Assembly: GCF_036588685.1 (NCBI RefSeq)
Contig: NC_086384.1
Coordinates: 53,548,945 to 53,612,944 of the forward strand
Direction: 5' to 3'
Origin: Mytilus trossulus
Lineage: Eukaryota; Mollusca; Bivalvia; Mytilida; Mytilidae
Length of the DNA stretch: 64,000 bases
Shown here one piece after another: positions 59,876-64,000 of the stretch. Positions within the stretch are counted from its first letter, which is position 1; each line of letters opens with the position of its first letter. The translations under genes were made by a program, and so were the position numbers. Below the pieces are notes generated by a model that had not been told where the DNA came from, did no database searches, and saw only the letters and a list, made by a program, of their open reading frames with translations.

Positions 59876-61175
59876 CAGACTTTGGATGGCCAGTGAAGTC
59901 TTCAGGTGCACTTTCCCACCCAGGGACTAATACGAGTTGAAGATATGGATAATAGCTTTCAATCTAACCACCTGCGTTCAAGAACTTTGCCGTAGAGGGG
60001 TGGGAGTGAAGCGACTGCTGCCACCACCCGTAATGATCCAAAATGAGAAATTGAGTATGTTGTTGTCAGCTTCCGGTGCACTTTCCAACCTGGGCATTTT
60101 CATGAATAAAAGGGTCTGGGCTAAGCTTTCAATCCCACTGGGTGTGGGAAAAAAACTTTGCCGTAGGGAACTGTACAGAAAGACTGAAAAATGAGTCCAT
60201 ACCCATAACTGTATATGTACCTCAGACTTTGGATGGCCAGTGAAGTCTTCAAATGCACTTTCCCACACAGGGACTAATACGAGTTGAAGATATGGATAAT
60301 AGCTTTCAATCTAACCAAATGCGGTCAAGAACTTTGCCGTAGGGGATGGGAGTAAAGCGACTGCTGCCACCACCCGTAATGATCCAAAATGAGAAATTGA
60401 GTATGTTGTTGTCAGTTTCAGGTGCACTTTCCCACCTGGGCATTTTCATGAATAAAAGGGTCTAGGCCAAGCTTTCAATCCCACTAGGTGTGGGAAAAAA
60501 CTTTGCCGTAGGGAACTGTACAGAAAGACTGAAAAATGAGTCCATAACCATAACTGTATATGTACCTCAGACTTTGGATGGCCAGTGAAGTCTTCAAATG
60601 CACTTTCCCACCCAGGGACTCATACGAGTTGAAGATATGGATAATAGCTTTCAATCTAACCACCTGCGGTCAAGAACTTTGCCGTAGGGGATGGGAGTAA
60701 AGCGACTGCTGCCACCACCCGTAATGATCCAAAATGCGAAATTGAGTATGTTGTTGTCAGCTTCCGGTGCACTTTCCCACCTGGGCATTTTCATGAATAA
60801 AAGGGTCTGGGCTAAGCTTTCAATCCCACTAGGTGTGGGAAAAAAACTTTGCCGTAGGGAACTGTACAGAAAGACTGAAAAATGAGTCCATATCCATAAC
60901 TGTATATGTACCTCAGACTTTGGATGGCCAGTGAAGTATTCAAATGCACTTTCCCACCCAGGGACTAATACGAGTTGAAGATATGGATAATAGCTTTCAA
61001 TCTAACCACCTGCGGTCAAGAACTTTGCCGTAGGGTATGGGAGTAAAGCGACTGCTGCCACCACCCGTAATGATCCAAAATGAGAAATTGAGTATGTTGT
61101 TGTCAGCTTCCGGTGCACTTTCCCACCTGGGCATTTTCATGAATAAAAGGGTCTGGGCCAAGCTTTCAATCCCAC
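59876..61175 (+). repeat. 346-bp satellite, 3.8 copies, each an internal dimer
   Basis: Units begin 'cagactttggatggccagtg' at 59876, 60223, 60568 and 60914 (spacing 347, 345 and 346). Within each unit the halves resemble one another: 'atagctttcaatctaacc' with 'aactttgccgtagggg', and 'aagctttcaatcccact' with 'aactttgccgtaggga'; also 'gcactttcccaccc' twice. The basic unit was therefore about 173 bp. The repeated 64-85 residue frames are satellite sequence, not genes. Confidence 0.9.
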
Positions 61176-61689
61176 TTTCTGTAAGGGCTGCGTCTTATAA
61201 CACCATTAAAATGAAAGTAAATAAAAAGGTTGATGCCTCTATTCACATTGATCGAAAAAACCATTCATTGATAGTATGTCATTAGTGAAATGATTTACAC
61301 TGAATCATCAATAAATTAAGGGTTGATTAAGCACAGAAAATGAGTAAACATTAGTCAATTTTAAAACAGCATGATAGTAATAGTTAAAAGGAATTCAAAT
61401 TAAGAGATGTAGGAAATCCTTTTTGCCGACAAGCTGACGTTATCGTAAATCTTCGCCCTCAAATATAAACCATTACGTACATCGGATATTCGTCTTTACA
61501 ATGTATGACAAAAATATAATCTGAGATGTTCACTTACAAGATGATATTTTGACAAAAAGTTAAAAAAAAAACAACAACCCAGCAACGTCGCTCTAGTAAG
61601 ACTAGAAAATATGATTTGAAAAGTTATGGAAAGCCAAACCTAAATACATTTTTGATTGACTAAATATTAATTATATTTCCGGAGGACTC

Positions 61690-62960
61690 AAAGTGCTAGT
61701 TTGATAATCAAAGTATATAAGCGAAAATCTAACAGAAATCGCTAGAGTGAGACCTCCTGGTCTGTCACTATACCTAACCATTGTTAATCTTGCCTATTTC
61801 GTATATAAATAGATGCTATCAAAAGGATTTCCTAGAATATACCATCTTCGATATGTACGGAGGGCTTAATGTGTTACTTTTCAAATGAAAATCGTAAAAA
61901 TTCAGATAGATGGGTACAAGGCGTTGGCTAAATCGTCCTGATCTATTAATTTTCCTAATATTACACATAGAGTTGGTTAATATATAGATATACATGATAT
62001 AACAAGGAATTTGAATATCCTTCTCGTTCTATAATTATGAAGGGCTCAAAGTGCCAGTTCGATATTCAAAATATATAGTGAATATCTACCGGAGACAACT
62101 GAAAAAAAACCAGTGTGACCCTCCTTGTCTTTCAATATCCATACAGTTTGATAAGTTTGTCTATTTTTTGTTTATATATATTCGGATGCTATGAAAATGA
62201 TTTCCAAGAGAAATATCATCTTCGATGTATACGAAGGGCTTACAGTGTCACTTTTCAAATAACAATCGTCAAAAAATAAGATAGAAGGGCACAGGTCGTA
62301 TGTGTCGTTGTTCTCCTCTTATATTTAATGCGTTTCTCTCAGTTTTAGTTTGTTGCACCAATTTTGTTTTTTGTCCATAGATTTACGAGTTTTGAACAGC
62401 GGTATACTACTGTTGCTTTTATTTAGATCTCCCTGATTTATCAATCTTCCTAAATTTCAGACACAAAGCTAGTTAGTATATAGATATTTATGATATCAAA
62501 AGGAAATCGGTTACACTTTTCGTCTTCTATATTTTTTTAGTGCTTAAAGTGCCAGTTCGATATTAAAAAAGTATAGTGAAAACCTATAGTTACCGGTGAC
62601 CGCTGTAAAAACATTGAGACCCCCCCCCCCCTTTGACATTTCACTAAACATTACTTCACCTTGCGTATACATTTTTTGTAGTGCTACTGTTTTGACGTTG
62701 GGTGACTGGAGTAACCTGTCGCATCGGCTTTTATCCTTCGTGCATATTTTGAATATCAAACTGACACTTTGAGCCCTCCGTAAACATAGAAGACAAGAAG
62801 TTTACCCAAATGCATTTAAGTCACGTTTTATCTTTATATGAACTTATTATCTGCATAGTATTGGGAAGATTGAGAGATCAGGGATCTTACCATCGCCTTA
62901 TGCCCTTTAACCTGAATTTTGGACAGTTTTAAGCTGAAAAGTGACAATTTAAGCCCTCCG
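61690..62960. repeat. Diverged tandem and inverted repeat block
   Basis: 'ctcaaagtgccagttcgata' (or close variants) occurs near 61690, 62045 and 62540 in plus orientation; its complement 'caaactgacactttgagccc' is near 62757 and a related 'gtgacaatttaagccctccg' near 62943. A companion block 'cttcgatatgtacggagggc' / 'cttcgatgtatacgaagggc' occurs near 61847 and 62220. Confidence 0.7.
62290..62425 (+). repeat. Fragment of repeat family D
   Basis: 'tcctcttatatttaatgcgt' and 'gtatactactgttgctttta' resemble the left part of 12640-12690. It interrupts the diverged repeat block. Confidence 0.4.
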
Positions 62961-63024
62961 TAGATACTACAGATGACATCATTCTTGAAATTCATTTTGA
63001 TTGCATCTTTATATATATGTTACA

Positions 63025-63205
63025 GTGAATTTTTATAATCAGGGATTATGTAGAATTCCTGATTTTTCAGGGATTATGTAGAATCACTCAAATAATTAGT
63101 GTTATAAAGATTCCTTGAAAATGACTAGTGATTTTTTATAATCACTGATAATTTTAATTATTATTCTACAAATTCCATAATATGATTTCAGGGATAATCA
63201 CTAAT
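63025..63205. repeat. Imperfect palindromic repeat ('ataatca' / 'tgattat' motifs)
   Basis: 'tcagggattatgtagaat' occurs twice, then 'gtgattttttataatcactg' and 'tcagggataatcactaatta', giving several overlapping dyads. Confidence 0.6.
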
Positions 63206-63344
63206 TAAAGCTTCAAAAGATGATGAAACAAATTAGCATAGACAAATTATCATTTTTCTTTTCTTATTCCTTGAAACTATTTTAAGTAAACAGTTTTCAT
63301 TCCTGATCTACTTATATGTGAATCTTAAGTGATGAGTTTTCCCC

Positions 63345-63503
63345 TTTATACTTAATTCAAGTGTTGAACCTCATTATGTTGGGTTGAAGAAAATGTATCC
63401 TCAAAAGTTAAAGCAAATTGCAGAGGAAAAACAAAATGCAACAGATGCATTTCTCAAACCAATTACACTAGTGGTTCCAGGAAAGGGAGATCCCAAAAAC
63501 TAA
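63345..63503 (+). CDS. Possible exon or short ORF, unknown product
   Basis: An open frame without clear start runs to TAA 63501-63503 and contains SSVEPHYVGLKKMYPQKLKQ and DAFLKPITLVVPGKGDPKN. Its composition is more protein-like than other small frames around it. It has an internal Met at 63393. No family recognised. It may be a retroelement or gene fragment; confidence is low. Confidence 0.2.
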   Translation, partial: FILNSSVEPHYVGLKKMYPQKLKQIAEEKQNATDAFLKPITLVVPGKGDPKN

Positions 63504-63773
63504 TGGTCATTATTCACGAAAAAACTGAAGAAGGATATCGCCTTGCCATATATCATGGAATCCTGCTCGGATCTTTAATACAAGCAATCAGTTTGCGGTT
63601 GCTGATTTCAATTCATTGGTACCTTTAGATTGTTGTACTGAAAACTCTATTTCTCTGAGACGTGCCGTAAAATCTGATTTGATATGGCGGACAAGGTTTT
63701 TTTCAATGTTGATATTGTGGTAAAAACAGATGTAAATTAGTAAATATATGCCTGTAAAAAGCAGGGCAAATGT

Positions 63774-63980
63774 GTGATGGCGTCCGTAAAATTTACGAAG
63801 GGATGATTTCAACTTCACCATTTGGAACTCTTGGTTTAATAGCTTCATTGTAAGCAGCAACCCTCTATCAAGAAAATCATGATAGGAAATGCAAGCACGG
63901 GAATATCGTATCAATTGGGAGATATATACCCCGTATGCAGGTGCTGCTGGAATGTTGCTACTTAGAAATGGAAAGTTCAC
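63774..63980 (-). pseudogene. Reverse transcriptase C-terminal fragment at the right edge
   Basis: On the minus strand it reads NFPFLSSNIPAAPAYGVYIS, then QLIRYSRACISYHDFLDRGL and KLKSSLRKFYGRHH. It is the same protein block as at 21214-21411. After GRHH the frame runs on for 61 residues of unrelated sequence to 63588. It probably continues beyond the window. Confidence 0.6.
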
Positions 63981-64000
63981 AATTGGAAAGCTGAAATCAT

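Noticed and set aside
59937-61285. Repeated 64-96 residue ORFs sharing VKRLLPPPVMIQN
   Set aside because: They repeat with the satellite period and change frame and length between units.

Overview
The window is animal nuclear DNA from a mollusc, most likely a marine mussel (Mytilus-like). It is AT-rich, its genes are split by GT..AG introns, and most of it is non-coding. Several dispersed repeats look like ones I associate with mussel genomes. The species call is recognition and inference, not a search result.

Layout. (1) Positions 1-6480 hold the 3' part of a plus-strand FG-nucleoporin gene (POM121/Nup153-like). Five exons join in frame to a stop at 5058-5060, followed by a 1.4 kb 3' UTR. 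(2) About 23 bp past the probable poly(A) site is an 82-copy, 28-bp minisatellite (6503-8786). (3) From about 13 to 34 kb lie three minus-strand copies (A, B, C) of a two-exon gene family for a small secreted cysteine-rich peptide. Exon 1 carries the signal peptide and a Gly-rich stretch; exon 2 carries a 36-42 residue domain with 9-10 cysteines. The ~2 kb intron is always in phase 1. Copy A looks intact. Copy B is frameshifted in the signal peptide. Copy C keeps an intact Cys-rich exon, but its Gly-rich exon has grown into a ~2.9 kb array of 27-bp repeats and its signal peptide is not recognisable. (4) The introns contain reverse-transcriptase remnants, a tail-to-tail retroelement dimer and a small element with a type I hammerhead ribozyme motif; a second, mutated hammerhead lies at 26.26 kb. 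(5) From 34 to 64 kb I see no convincing host gene. This part holds a long palindrome (34.15 kb), a 1.05 kb palindrome-rich TIR element (37.66-38.71 kb), a 10.1 kb interval bounded by perfect 33-bp inverted repeats and a 7-bp target-site duplication (41.48-51.58 kb), two near-identical 615-bp copies inside it, a 346-bp satellite (59.9-61.2 kb), a diverged repeat block and a retroelement fragment at the right edge.

Repeat family letters used below are local to this report: A1/A2 (short dispersed repeats with 'gatgtggtatgattgcc' or 'gatgtggtgtgagtgcc' cores), B (3' tail of the RT-bearing retroelement), D, F, G, H, I, J, K (other dispersed families), and HHR (hammerhead-bearing).

Functionally, only the nucleoporin and copy A look like intact protein genes. 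The scientific interest is in the Cys-rich family, its exon-derived minisatellite, the hammerhead element, and the large TIR interval with no coding capacity.
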